Origin: Pseudalkalibacillus hwajinpoensis
Lineage (GTDB): Bacteria > Bacillota > Bacilli > Bacillales > Guptibacillaceae
NCBI RefSeq assembly: GCF_039851965.1
Contig: NZ_CP156674.1
Location: 1,426,001 to 1,490,000 of the forward strand
Length of the DNA: 64,000 nucleotides
Reading direction: 5' to 3'
Positions 1 through 8,815 of this stretch are shown here, one piece after another. Position numbers and translations under genes: made by a program. Below the pieces are notes generated by a model. That model saw nothing but the letters and a program-made list of their open reading frames with translations. It was not told where the DNA came from and made no database searches. Every line of letters begins with the position of its first letter. Position 1 is the stretch's first letter.

Positions 1-867
1 CAGATTATCAATCACCTGTTCTTTATGCTTCGCACCTGGGATTAGAACATCGATGCTATCACGAGTTAGATACCATGCGAGGACAACGTGCGCTACTTCA
101 ACGCCCTTCGAGTTTGCGATCTGTCGAACTTGATCCAATTTCTTTAGGTTTGCTTTAAACGTCTCACCCTGGAAGAGCGGATTCTTTGCACGAAAGTCAT
201 CAAACGTTGCGTTCTCATCGTATTTGCCTACGAGCAACCCTGAAGCAAGGGGGAAATATGGAATAAAGGAAATATCCTGCTCTGCAGTGTATGGAAGAAG
301 ATCCTTCTCAGCTTCCCGCTGGAACAGATTATAGTGACTCTGAAGCACATCCACATAACCATCTTTATTCGCATCTTTCATCTGTTCAAGACTGAAGTTG
401 GATACGCCAATAGATTTGATTTTCCCTTCATCTTTTAATTCTTTTAATGCACCAACAGCTTCAGCTTTTGGCGTATCTTCATCAGGAAAATGAATGTAAA
501 ACAAATCAATATAGTCAGTTTGAAGTCGTTTTAAGCTCCCCTCAACAGCTTTTTTCAAAAAAGATGGGGAGTTATTGAACACAATGTCTTCTCCTTTAAA
601 TTCATGAGCTCCCTTTGTAGCAAGTACAACATCACCGCGATTTCCTCGCTCCTTAAGTACTTCACCAACAAGCTCCTCGGATCGTTCCGGCCCATAAATA
701 AAAGCGGTATCCAGAAAGTTAATGCCGTGATCAAGAGCACTGCGAACAAGTTCTTTACCCGTTTCTTCATTTAAATTAGGATAAATATTATGTCCACCTA
801 CTGCATTTGTACCAAGACCAATTGGGTTTACATGCAAATCTGACTTTCCTATTCGTACATTCGCCAT
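1..867 (-). CDS. Aldo/keto reductase, C-terminus cut by window edge
   Basis: The reading frame starts at 867 behind an AAAGGATG ribosome-binding site and runs off the window start, so the C-terminus is missing. The protein opens MANVRIGKSDLHVNPIGLGT and shows the aldo/keto reductase tetrad residues Asp53, Tyr58 and Lys85, plus a YIDLFYIHFPDED segment holding the expected His. The family reduces aldehydes and ketones with NADPH in the cytoplasm. It most resembles the YhdN/IolS-type reductases of Bacillus. The substrate cannot be told. It appears to be a single gene read away from its neighbour. Confidence 0.9.
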   Translation of the reverse strand, partial: MANVRIGKSDLHVNPIGLGTNAVGGHNIYPNLNEETGKELVRSALDHGINFLDTAFIYGPERSEELVGEVLKERGNRGDVVLATKGAHEFKGEDIVFNNSPSFLKKAVEGSLKRLQTDYIDLFYIHFPDEDTPKAEAVGALKELKDEGKIKSIGVSNFSLEQMKDANKDGYVDVLQSHYNLFQREAEKDLLPYTAEQDISFIPYFPLASGLLVGKYDENATFDDFRAKNPLFQGETFKANLKKLDQVRQIANSKGVEVAHVVLAWYLTRDSIDVLIPGAKHKEQVIDNL

Positions 868-1014
868 TTTTCGTTCATCCTTTCCGTGTATAGTAAAACT
901 TCTCTCTGAGGTGTTTTCTCCCTCTGCAGGTTAGTTGAAGTAATCTGCTGCCCCTAAGATTCGGAAAAAGCTTTGCAGAGTCCTTTACCACTTATATCCA
1001 TTTTAAAAACATAG

Positions 1015-2034
1015 TTAGATGCTTTGCAACTTTTCCATAACGTTATCGTAATTGATATCTGCGATTACTTCATTCTGGATGAGACGATGGCGAATGTTTG
1101 CAAGGAGAAGACGATTTTCATTTTTCATATTCGGAACATCAAACTTCTTATGGAATACGGTATACAGCTCATAATCTCTGAGCCGTAAAAAGAAAGGGAG
1201 CGTTTTTAACCATTCTTTATCAAGGAGTGATTCCTTTTGATATCCTTTCAAAAAAGCGTACATAAATTCGCTGGCAAAGGCCGATCTTACCTCAAGACTT
1301 TCGTTATGACACGTTCGCCAAATCGCATAATATACCGGAATGGCCAAATCACTCACATAATAATGATAGGTGCTATCATCAAAGTCAAAAAGATGAACTT
1401 CTTTCCCATCAAAGAAGAAATTCCCATGGTGAACGTCTGAATGAATTAGCCCAAACGATTTTCCAGTTTCATGGAATAACTTTATGGTTTCAACGAGCTT
1501 TTTTCCTTCCCGAACGATTTCAGCATCATCTTTATTAACCAGATAACGATCAAAGTGGATCAGGTCCCCCTGGTCCCATCTCTTTCGCCTGTTTTTACCT
1601 GGGCGGTAATTCATTGATAAGCGATGCACTTTCCCGACTTCTTTTCCCCACGCTTCGAACAAATCAGTATGAAAGGTAGACTCAGGTTTAATTGAATATC
1701 CGGGCGCTTTTTCAAAAAGACAGGCATAAAAAGAACCTTGTTGAATTGGGAGCTCTTCTACGAACTGCTGTTTAGTAGAAGGATAAACATATGAAACATT
1801 TGCGCCGTTCTGATGCAAATCGTTAATCCAGTCGATTTCTGCCTCCACTTCCTGAAAAGAACGATGGGAGCTGTGAGTAAGCCTGAGTACGTACACTTGT
1901 GTTTTTTCTCGTACTTCATAGACATAGTTTTCAAAATCACCTAGCAACTTCATGTCTGCAGCTTGAAGTCCAAACCGGGTAATGGCTTCTTTTAGAATAT
2001 CTTCTGAAAATAAAGCTTCAATCCAGGATTCCAT
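1015..2034 (-). CDS. APH-fold phosphotransferase family protein
   Basis: This 339-residue protein has the aminoglycoside phosphotransferase/choline kinase fold. The catalytic loop HSDVHHGNF lies at residues 198-206 and the metal-binding DFDD at 217-220. N-terminal NYVYEV and VYVLRLT segments match the nucleotide-binding lobe. Members phosphorylate small hydroxyl substrates such as homoserine, fructosamines, choline or drugs. Nothing here points to one of these, and the family is too broad to infer resistance. A TTTTTTT stretch and weak promoter-like sequence lie between it and the rbs operon, so it is probably transcribed separately. Confidence 0.85.
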   Translation of the reverse strand: MESWIEALFSEDILKEAITRFGLQAADMKLLGDFENYVYEVREKTQVYVLRLTHSSHRSFQEVEAEIDWINDLHQNGANVSYVYPSTKQQFVEELPIQQGSFYACLFEKAPGYSIKPESTFHTDLFEAWGKEVGKVHRLSMNYRPGKNRRKRWDQGDLIHFDRYLVNKDDAEIVREGKKLVETIKLFHETGKSFGLIHSDVHHGNFFFDGKEVHLFDFDDSTYHYYVSDLAIPVYYAIWRTCHNESLEVRSAFASEFMYAFLKGYQKESLLDKEWLKTLPFFLRLRDYELYTVFHKKFDVPNMKNENRLLLANIRHRLIQNEVIADINYDNVMEKLQSI

Positions 2035-2108
2035 CCCAGCACCCTCTTTTTTTCAAATTCTTTACTTGAATTGTTTCGACTTTTTTTGATGAACTCCTTC
2101 ATAAAGAC

Positions 2109-2133
2109 AAAACGCCCCCTTAAGGGAGCGTTT
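2109..2133 (-). terminator. Terminator of rbs operon
   Basis: The inverted repeat AAACGC-c-CCC/GGG-a-GCGTTT with a TTAA loop starts just after the rbsB stop codon. It is followed on the minus strand by GTTTTGTC, fitting intrinsic termination of the ribose operon. Confidence 0.75.
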
Positions 2134-2137
2134 CAAG

Positions 2138-3061
2138 TTATTCGGTTTTTTGCGTTACAAGTTTCAATGGCACTGGTATCGTTTCATCTACTTTGTTTCC
2201 TTTCAATACATCTACGCCTGCCTTCACTGCAAGTGATCCTATTTCCTCAGGCTGCTGAGCTACCGTAGCAGAAAGCTTGCCATTCTGAATACTGTTTATT
2301 GCATCTTCATTTCCGTCAAAGCCGACTACGATAATATCCTTTCCGGAGCTCTGAATAGCCTGAATAGCTCCTAAAGCCATCTCATCATTGTGAGCAAAAA
2401 CGGCTTCAATGTCAGGGTTACCCTGAAGCAAATTCTCCATCGTATTCAATCCTTCGGTTCGATCAAAATTTGCTGTCTGCTTTGCTACCACATCAAGCTG
2501 TTCATCAGCTATATTGTGGAAACCTTTTCCTCGTTCACGCGTTGCGGAAGCACCTGGAACACCTTCAAGCTCAGCAACCTTTGCACCCTCACCAAGCTGT
2601 TCGACAAGGAATCTACCGGCCATTTCACCTCCTTTTTCATTATCAGAAGACACTAGTGTTGCCACCTCCCCCTTTTCGGCTGATCGATCAAGTGTTACAA
2701 CCGGAATACCGAGACTATTGGCGGATTTAACGGCAGTTGAAATCGCCGCTGAATCTGTTGGATTGACTAATAGAACGTCAACACCCTGCTGAATTAAATC
2801 TTCTACATCACTGATTTGCTTCGCAGCGTCATTCTGCGCATCAACGACGACGACTTCCATTCCATTCTCCGCTGCCTGCGCTTCAACGCCGTCCTTCATA
2901 GAAACGAAGAATGGATTGTTTAAGGTGGAAACAGACAACCCAATTTTAATATCCTCTATATCCGTATCTTTACTTGGTTTTGCCCACTCGGGAGGCTGCA
3001 AGGAACATGCTCCCAGTACAAGAAGTGACAAACTAAGCAGAAATGGCAATATTTTTTTCAT
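2138..3061 (-). CDS. rbsB: Ribose ABC transporter substrate-binding lipoprotein RbsB
   Basis: This is the extracellular ribose-binding protein of the RbsABC importer. The start at 3061 is chosen because TAGGAGGGG precedes it and the protein then opens with a lipoprotein signal, MKKILPFLLSLSLLVLGAC, with lipidated Cys19. A longer frame reading exists but lacks these features. The body has the periplasmic-binding fold of the ribose/LacI family (GLSVSTLNNPFF, VDVLLVNPTDSAA, VFAHNDEMALGA, VVGFDGNEDA). It is the last gene of rbsRKDACB, 10 bp after rbsC. Confidence 0.96.
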   Translation of the reverse strand: MKKILPFLLSLSLLVLGACSLQPPEWAKPSKDTDIEDIKIGLSVSTLNNPFFVSMKDGVEAQAAENGMEVVVVDAQNDAAKQISDVEDLIQQGVDVLLVNPTDSAAISTAVKSANSLGIPVVTLDRSAEKGEVATLVSSDNEKGGEMAGRFLVEQLGEGAKVAELEGVPGASATRERGKGFHNIADEQLDVVAKQTANFDRTEGLNTMENLLQGNPDIEAVFAHNDEMALGAIQAIQSSGKDIIVVGFDGNEDAINSIQNGKLSATVAQQPEEIGSLAVKAGVDVLKGNKVDETIPVPLKLVTQKTE

Positions 3062-3071
3062 CGTACCCCTC

Positions 3072-4025
3072 CTAAGCTGCTTTTTTGCGGTCCATAAGTA
3101 CAGCGATAATAATGACAATCCCTTTAACGACCATCTGGAAGAAAGAAGATACACCAAGCAGATTTAGGCCATTATTAAGTGTTCCAATAATCAAAGCACC
3201 AATTAATGTCCCAACGATTAACCCTCTTCCACCTGAAAGACTTGTCCCACCGAGAACTACTGCTGCAATTGCATCCAGTTCATAAGAAGTACCTGCTGTT
3301 GGTTGAGCCGAGTTCAAACGGGATGTTAGAATCGCTCCAGCTAGTGCAGATAAAAGACCTGCTAATGAGTAAATCATCACCTTGATACGGGAGACTTTAA
3401 TTCCCGAAATTAATGCCGCTTTCTCATTACCTCCAATCGCATACGATTTTCGACCGAACGGTGTTTTGTGTAGAATTACCCAGAGCACACCGAAAGATAA
3501 TAGCATTGTTACCGCTGGCACAGGAATTCCGAGAAAATATCCTCGACCAAACAGTTGAAACGCATAGCTGTCCCCAAGTCCGGTAATCGGATTACCCTCC
3601 GTGTAAACGAGCGTTAGTCCACGGAACAGAGTCATCGTTGCAAGTGTTGCAATAAATGGTGCCATATTTCCTTTGGTAATTAACAATCCATTGACCATCC
3701 CCATCAACGCACCAAGCAGACAGCCGATTAAAATAGCAAGAATAGGGTCAATACCTGATACCATCATGCCAGCCATTAACGCACTTGAGAGCGCAAGAAT
3801 GGATCCAACCGATAAATCAATCCCGCCTGTCAAAATAACAAACGTCATTCCGTAGGCAATAAGGGCGTTGATCGCCACCTGTCTAAGCAGGTTTAATAGA
3901 TTCAAAGGTTCTAAGAAACTTGGGTTTAATATGGACACAGTTACAATAAGAGCAAGTAATCCAAGCAATGGCCCGAGCTTCTGCATCACATTTCCAACGT
4001 GGTTCGTTTTTATCGTCTTATTCAT
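3072..4025 (-). CDS. rbsC: Ribose ABC transporter permease RbsC
   Basis: A 317-residue membrane protein with about eight to ten hydrophobic segments and the BPD_transp_2 signature region (TGGIDLSVGSILALSSAL, SRLNSAQPTAG, GGTSLSGGRG). It forms the membrane channel of the ribose importer, working with RbsA and RbsB. Its start overlaps the end of rbsA by 8 bp, so translation is probably coupled. Its length and order in the operon match B. subtilis. Confidence 0.96.
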   Translation of the reverse strand: MNKTIKTNHVGNVMQKLGPLLGLLALIVTVSILNPSFLEPLNLLNLLRQVAINALIAYGMTFVILTGGIDLSVGSILALSSALMAGMMVSGIDPILAILIGCLLGALMGMVNGLLITKGNMAPFIATLATMTLFRGLTLVYTEGNPITGLGDSYAFQLFGRGYFLGIPVPAVTMLLSFGVLWVILHKTPFGRKSYAIGGNEKAALISGIKVSRIKVMIYSLAGLLSALAGAILTSRLNSAQPTAGTSYELDAIAAVVLGGTSLSGGRGLIVGTLIGALIIGTLNNGLNLLGVSSFFQMVVKGIVIIIAVLMDRKKAA

Positions 4026-5508
4026 TTTCGTGACCTCCGGTTGCCAGTGTCATTATTTTTTCTTGTGTAGCCTCATTTTTAGAGACTTCACCTGTCATTT
4101 TTCCTTCATGGAATACTAGAATACGATCGCTCATTCCGAGAACTTCAGGAAGCTCGGATGAGACCATAATAATCGCAACTCCTCGATCCGTCAGTTCATT
4201 CATCAAATGATAAATTTCTCGCTTCGCTCCAACATCAACTCCACGAGTCGGCTCATCTAGGATCAATACCTTTGGTCCGATACCAATCCACTTAGCAATC
4301 ACAACTTTTTGTTGGTTTCCTCCGGATAAATTCCTCGCACTTGTTTTTGATGACTCTGTTTTAATCGTCAGTCTCTTAATTAATAAATCGACGAAATCCT
4401 GTTCACTTTTTTCATTGATGAGCCCATTTGGTGCAAAGCTGTAAAGACTCGGCAATGCGATATTGTCTCGTAAAGAAAAATCAAGCACGAGCCCTTCTTC
4501 TTTCCGATCTTCCGTAATAAATCCTAGCCCGAGCTTTACTGCCTGATTAGGATTTTTAATCGTAACCCGCTTCCCTTTAATGAGAATTTCCCCATCGTAT
4601 TTCCCATCGAGTCCAAAAATCGTTCTCATAATTTCAGTTCGACCGGCGCCCATCAAGCCTGATACCCCTACAATTTCACCAGATCGCACAGAAAAGCTGA
4701 CTTTCTCAAACACTCCTTTTCGTGCTAATCCTTTCACTTCTAACATTATCTCACCCGGCACTTGTAAACGTTCTGGAAATCGATCAGTTAAATCACGACC
4801 AACCATTTTACGAACGACTTCATCAAAGCTCGTGTTCGGTATCGACTTCGTGTCTACCGTTTTCCCATCACGCATAACAGTGATGCTGTCACAAATTGTA
4901 AAAATCTCCTCCATGCGATGAGAGATATAAACAATCGAGACACCGCTTTCTCGTAGTGATCGAATGACATTAAAAAGCATTTGAATTTCTCGTTCTGTCA
5001 GAGCTGCAGTTGGCTCATCCATAATGATTACTTTTGCATTTGTCATAAGCGCTTTCGCGATTTCAATCATTTGCTGCTGCCCAACCGAACATTTACCAGC
5101 TTCCTGCTGCAAAGGGATGGAGATTCCAAGTTTCTCAAACTGCTCTTTTGCGATCGCTTTCATTTTTTTCGTATTAATAAGACCAAAAGATGTAACCGGT
5201 TCCTTATTGATAAATAAATTTTCAAGGACTGTCAGTTCCGGCCAGATATTAAGCTCTTGATGAATAAAAGCCACACCATTTTCTTCTGCCTGCTTTGGAT
5301 TGTCGAAAACCGTTTCTTTTCCATCAATCGTGATGGTTCCGCTATCCTTCTTGTGCAAGCCAGTTAGTATATTCATCAGTGTTGATTTACCGGCACCATT
5401 TTCCCCCATCAGGGCATGAACCTCACCGTCTTGTATGTCGATCGCGACCCCTTCAAGCACTTTGTTTGCGCCAAATGCTTTATGGATATTATGCATGCTG
5501 ATTTGCAT
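4018..5508 (-). CDS. rbsA: Ribose ABC transporter ATPase RbsA
   Basis: This is the double-ATPase subunit of the sugar importer. The start at 5508 follows a GAGGTG ribosome-binding site; an upstream in-frame start is less likely. The first nucleotide-binding domain has Walker A GENGAGKST (residues 35-43), the signature SVGQQQ and Walker B IIMDEPTAAL. The second has the degenerate P-loop GLMGAGRTE, LSGGNQQK and LILDEPTRGVD, which is typical of RbsA/MglA. About 496 residues, the normal family length. It lies between rbsD and rbsC. Confidence 0.96.
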   Translation of the reverse strand: MQISMHNIHKAFGANKVLEGVAIDIQDGEVHALMGENGAGKSTLMNILTGLHKKDSGTITIDGKETVFDNPKQAEENGVAFIHQELNIWPELTVLENLFINKEPVTSFGLINTKKMKAIAKEQFEKLGISIPLQQEAGKCSVGQQQMIEIAKALMTNAKVIIMDEPTAALTEREIQMLFNVIRSLRESGVSIVYISHRMEEIFTICDSITVMRDGKTVDTKSIPNTSFDEVVRKMVGRDLTDRFPERLQVPGEIMLEVKGLARKGVFEKVSFSVRSGEIVGVSGLMGAGRTEIMRTIFGLDGKYDGEILIKGKRVTIKNPNQAVKLGLGFITEDRKEEGLVLDFSLRDNIALPSLYSFAPNGLINEKSEQDFVDLLIKRLTIKTESSKTSARNLSGGNQQKVVIAKWIGIGPKVLILDEPTRGVDVGAKREIYHLMNELTDRGVAIIMVSSELPEVLGMSDRILVFHEGKMTGEVSKNEATQEKIMTLATGGHENE

Positions 5509-5522
5509 GTTTTTCACCTCTT

Positions 5523-5915
5523 TTAAAAGATTACACCTGCGTGAAGAATACAATTTGCGTACGGCGTTGTTTCTCCAGTTCGTATAATTACTTTTGCTAG
5601 TTTTGTTCGCTCTTTAAACACTTCATGTGGTACATATGCTTCTTCTACATCAGCTAAAAGTAGCTCCAGATCTTCTTTTACTTTCTTGTTTGAGTCGATT
5701 TCATCAGCCATGGTCACCCGTTCTACAACCATTTCTTTAAACAGTTCCCTCACAACATCAATGAAACTTGGGGTGCCGGGCTTTAAGGCTAGATCAATTT
5801 TCAAAACGCCATCTGGGACTGGCAAACCCACATCAGCGATAACAACCTGATCAGTATGACCAAGATCATCAAGAACTTTTGCAATATGACTATTTAAAAT
5901 TCCGTTACGCTTCAT
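5523..5915 (-). CDS. rbsD: D-ribose pyranase RbsD
   Basis: This 130-residue protein interconverts the pyranose and furanose forms of ribose so that ribokinase receives the right anomer. It shows the catalytic His20 (LGHTDQVVIADVGLP) and the C-terminal TGETTPYANCILHAGVIF segment typical of the family. It starts 2 bp after the rbsK stop, in the same operon. Confidence 0.96.
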   Translation of the reverse strand: MKRNGILNSHIAKVLDDLGHTDQVVIADVGLPVPDGVLKIDLALKPGTPSFIDVVRELFKEMVVERVTMADEIDSNKKVKEDLELLLADVEEAYVPHEVFKERTKLAKVIIRTGETTPYANCILHAGVIF

Positions 5916-5917
5916 TC

Positions 5918-6802
5918 TTAAGATGTCCTTTCTACTTCATCACGTGTCGGCATGCCACCCTGCGCTCCAAAACCAGTCACAGAAAGCGACGCAGCACGAT
6001 TTGCAAACGTTAAGCTCTGTACAAGCTCTTTACCTTCAGCAATCGCTGTCCCGAATGCAGCATTAAATGTATCACCAGCACCAGTTGTATCAATGGCCAC
6101 AACCTTAAAAGACGGAACAAGAACTTCCTTACTTCCATCAAAATAGCGTACGCCAGAAGCGCCTTCTGTAATAAATACCTTTCCTGGAAACTCTTGAAGT
6201 GCACCTTCCTTGGATTTACCTCCAAACAAAACAGCTGCTTCATGCTCATTTGGGGTAATATAAGCAGCATGGTTAATGATTTGCTGTGATATAGGACGAG
6301 CAGGAGCAGGATTTAATAAAAGCGGCACCTGAAGCTCATTACAAAGCAAAGCAGTATGTTCGACTGTTTCTTCAGGTATTTCCTGTTGAATCATAACAAG
6401 GTCACACTCGCTAATCAGTTGCTTTGCCCGATCCACGTAGGAAGGTGTTACATGATCGTTTGCACCTTTTACGACGACAATACTGTTGTCTCCTTCAGCA
6501 AGGATGATATGTGCCGTTCCGCTTTCCATATCTGTAACCGGTTCCACATAGTCTGTATGAACCCCATTTTGTGCAAAATTGGCAAGAATGGCTTTTCCGT
6601 AATGATCGTCACCAACACAGCCAATCATATAAACATCTGCTCCAAGACGTGACGCAGAAACAGCCTGATTGGCTCCCTTTCCACCTGGAACGGTTTTAAA
6701 TGCTTTTCCAAGTACAGTTTCTCCTGCCCCCGGTCGTTTCTCTGAAGTAACAACCAGGTCCATTGAGGAGCTCCCGATCACGGCAATTTTTGCTTTTCTC
6801 AT
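5918..6802 (-). CDS. rbsK: Ribokinase RbsK
   Basis: A 294-residue PfkB-family sugar kinase that phosphorylates ribose to ribose 5-phosphate. The N-terminal family signature is GGKGANQAVSASRLGADVY and the C-terminal one is DTTGAGDTFNAAFG, which carries the catalytic Asp near residue 240. The start codon overlaps the end of rbsR by 4 bp (ATGA), so the two are translationally coupled. Placement within the rbs operon fixes the substrate as ribose. Confidence 0.95.
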   Translation of the reverse strand: MRKAKIAVIGSSSMDLVVTSEKRPGAGETVLGKAFKTVPGGKGANQAVSASRLGADVYMIGCVGDDHYGKAILANFAQNGVHTDYVEPVTDMESGTAHIILAEGDNSIVVVKGANDHVTPSYVDRAKQLISECDLVMIQQEIPEETVEHTALLCNELQVPLLLNPAPARPISQQIINHAAYITPNEHEAAVLFGGKSKEGALQEFPGKVFITEGASGVRYFDGSKEVLVPSFKVVAIDTTGAGDTFNAAFGTAIAEGKELVQSLTFANRAASLSVTGFGAQGGMPTRDEVERTS

Positions 6803-7785
6803 TTTTCATCAACCTTTCTAGTTGTATTTCGTTCAACCAGTGTGACTGGAAGTTGAATCGTTTGTTCTATTTCTTGTTCTTTTTTGATCATTCGGATTAA
6901 AAGCTTCGCTGCCTCCTGGCCCATTTCATAAGCAGGTTGCCTGATTGTTGAAAGGGATGGGTACGATAAGCTGCTTTGTGGTATATCATCAAAGCCAATA
7001 ATTTGTACATCTTCTGGAATGTTTCTACCAAGACGAAGCGCTTCATGTAGAATAGCAATGGCGACAATGTCGTTACTTGAAATGACGCCGTCTGTATCTG
7101 GATATTTCGCAAATAATTCCTCTGCCCATTTCTTCGCATCTTCAAAAGCATAAGACGTTGTTGACAAAACAGAAAAATCTACAGCTGCTTGACTGAGCTC
7201 TGAGAGTGCTCCCTGAAAACGATCCTGCGCGGGCTGAACATGTGCAGGGCCCTTTATGAGCGTGATTTTAGTTGCCCCTCTCTCAACCAGCGCTTTAGCA
7301 GCAATTCTACCGCCATCTCTTCCGTCAGCAAAAACTGAAGGGTAGTTCTTTGGTGTCCGATCAAGAAAAACAACTGGTAAATCTAATTCCTTATAGTTGT
7401 CACTATCTGTATTGTTAGTAGCTGATATTATCCCAACAACTTGATTCTGTACAAAGGTTTGGATATAATCCAATTCTTTCGTCGCATCTTCATCACTATT
7501 TCCAAGTAAAAGGCGAAAACCTGATCGGTTTACTTCATCCTCTACACCCCGAGCAAGCTGAGGGAAGAATGGATTCGTAATATCTGGAAGTAACAGACCA
7601 ATAAGGCGCGACTCTCGCTTATATAGTGATCGAGCCACTTCATTCGGACTGTAATTCAGATGTTTAATCGTTTCCATAACTCGCTTTCTCGTATCAGCCC
7701 CAACATAGCCGTTATCATTTAATACACGTGATACGGTAGCAACTGAAACACCTGCTTCTTTTGCTACATCTCTTATAGTAGCCAT
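6799..7785 (-). CDS. rbsR: Ribose operon repressor RbsR (LacI family)
   Basis: This 328-residue regulator has a LacI-type helix-turn-helix at residues 3-24 (TIRDVAKEAGVSVATVSRVL), a hinge, and a periplasmic-binding-like effector domain (LIGLLLPDITNPFF, GVISSNDIVAIAI, IIGFDDIPQSS). It leads the operon and should repress it until ribose or a ribose phosphate binds. A perfect 16-bp palindrome about 25 bp upstream of its start is its likely operator. It differs from the main catabolite regulator CcpA by its location. Confidence 0.94.
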   Translation of the reverse strand: MATIRDVAKEAGVSVATVSRVLNDNGYVGADTRKRVMETIKHLNYSPNEVARSLYKRESRLIGLLLPDITNPFFPQLARGVEDEVNRSGFRLLLGNSDEDATKELDYIQTFVQNQVVGIISATNNTDSDNYKELDLPVVFLDRTPKNYPSVFADGRDGGRIAAKALVERGATKITLIKGPAHVQPAQDRFQGALSELSQAAVDFSVLSTTSYAFEDAKKWAEELFAKYPDTDGVISSNDIVAIAILHEALRLGRNIPEDVQIIGFDDIPQSSLSYPSLSTIRQPAYEMGQEAAKLLIRMIKKEQEIEQTIQLPVTLVERNTTRKVDEK

Positions 7786-7811
7786 TTCCTTCCCTCCCTC
7801 GCTTTTTTATC

Positions 7812-7827
7812 ATGTAACCGGTTACAT
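7812..7827 (-). promoter_or_regulatory. RbsR operator (perfect palindrome)
   Basis: ATGTAACCGGTTACAT is a perfect 16-bp palindrome with the central CG typical of LacI-family operators. It lies just downstream of a possible promoter (TTGCAA, 18 bp, TAAATT on the minus strand), so binding would block transcription of rbsRKDACB. Confidence 0.8.
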
Positions 7828-7844
7828 ATAATTTACCACACACT

Positions 7845-7858
7845 TGAATGCGTTTGCA
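7845..7858 (-). promoter_or_regulatory. cre-like site (CcpA)
   Basis: TGAATGCGTTTGCA matches the catabolite-responsive consensus TGWAANCGNTNWCA at 12 of 14 positions. It overlaps the proposed -35 region of the rbs operon, which is where CcpA acts on the B. subtilis ribose operon. Confidence 0.5.
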
Positions 7859-7866
7859 ATGTTTTG

Positions 7867-8694
7867 TTATTCAATTTTTTCCTGACAAGTTGGGCAGTAA
7901 TAGAGCCTGCGTGAACCAGCTTTTACCTTTTGGATTTCCGTACCATCGATCCGACATGGCTCACCTTCCCGATTGAAAACCCAGTGTCGATATCCTTTTC
8001 TCGTTTGGCCTTTTTCCTTAAGCTGCTTTGCTAACTCAATATCGTTCGTAATACCATTGTGCTCATACGATCGCTTTACAAGCATCAGGGCTACTTCTGC
8101 TGCTTTGTTTAACTGGTCTTGTGAGCAATCAATCGGTCTTAAATCTGGATGAATGCCTGCTAAGAACAGGATCTCGCTTCGCAAATAGTTTCCAATTCCA
8201 CCAATGAACGATTGATCAAGTAAAAGCGAAGTCCACTTTTTCCGGCGAAACGCTTTTGATTCAAATCTTTCCACTAACTCTTCTGCTGCCACTTCTTCTG
8301 TTAGAAGGTCTGGACCTACTTTTGCAATAAACGGATGAAGCGGGACTTCCTCATCTCTCAATACTTCAATATCTGATGCACTATATAAAAGCGCTGACTT
8401 CTTCTCATTGTGTAATGCTAATCGCAGCTGCCGGTTTGTTTTCGGATATTTGTAGGCATTCCTGATCATCCATTTCCCGTAAAGCTGGTTATGAGAATAA
8501 ATAGTATAGCCATTATCAAACCGAATGAGCATGGCTTTTCCTTTTGTATCCACTCTAACTACATTAGCTCCCCTAAGAATTGACTCATATCCTTTTAGCT
8601 CATTAAAAGCGAAGAACACGTCCATAACGCTCCCTTGAGTTAACGCCTTCTCTACTTGATCTGCTGCTTTTCTTATTTCAGGACCCTCTGGCAT
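7867..8694 (-). CDS. nei: Endonuclease VIII-type DNA glycosylase (Nei/Fpg family)
   Basis: A 275-residue base-excision repair enzyme. After Met removal the N-terminus is the catalytic Pro-Glu of the Fpg/Nei family (MPEGPEI). The H2TH region (FIGGIGNYLRSEILFLAGIHPDLR) and a C-terminal zinc finger (one Cys pair near GEPCRIDG and CPTC near the end) complete the fold. The family removes oxidised bases and cleaves the abasic site. Nei is preferred over MutM because of the Nei-like MPEGPEIRKAAD start and SHNQLYGKW segment. It stands alone, with its own GAAAGAAGG upstream sequence. Confidence 0.85.
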   Translation of the reverse strand: MPEGPEIRKAADQVEKALTQGSVMDVFFAFNELKGYESILRGANVVRVDTKGKAMLIRFDNGYTIYSHNQLYGKWMIRNAYKYPKTNRQLRLALHNEKKSALLYSASDIEVLRDEEVPLHPFIAKVGPDLLTEEVAAEELVERFESKAFRRKKWTSLLLDQSFIGGIGNYLRSEILFLAGIHPDLRPIDCSQDQLNKAAEVALMLVKRSYEHNGITNDIELAKQLKEKGQTRKGYRHWVFNREGEPCRIDGTEIQKVKAGSRRLYYCPTCQEKIE

Positions 8695-8745
8695 GACACA
8701 TTACCTTCTTTCTAATCAATAGATGCTGTCAAAATTCCCTTAACT

Positions 8746-8773
8746 CTGCCTTCTTAAACGAATGAGAAGGCAG
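8746..8773 (-). terminator. Candidate terminator after antiporter gene
   Basis: CTGCCTTCT and AGAAGGCAG form a perfect 9-bp stem downstream of the antiporter stop codon. The run of T after it on the minus strand is poor, so termination may be incomplete and could allow read-through into nei. Confidence 0.5.
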
Positions 8774-8815
8774 CACAGGTCACCTTCTCAAAAAATCTTT
8801 TTATTTTCTTAGGGT

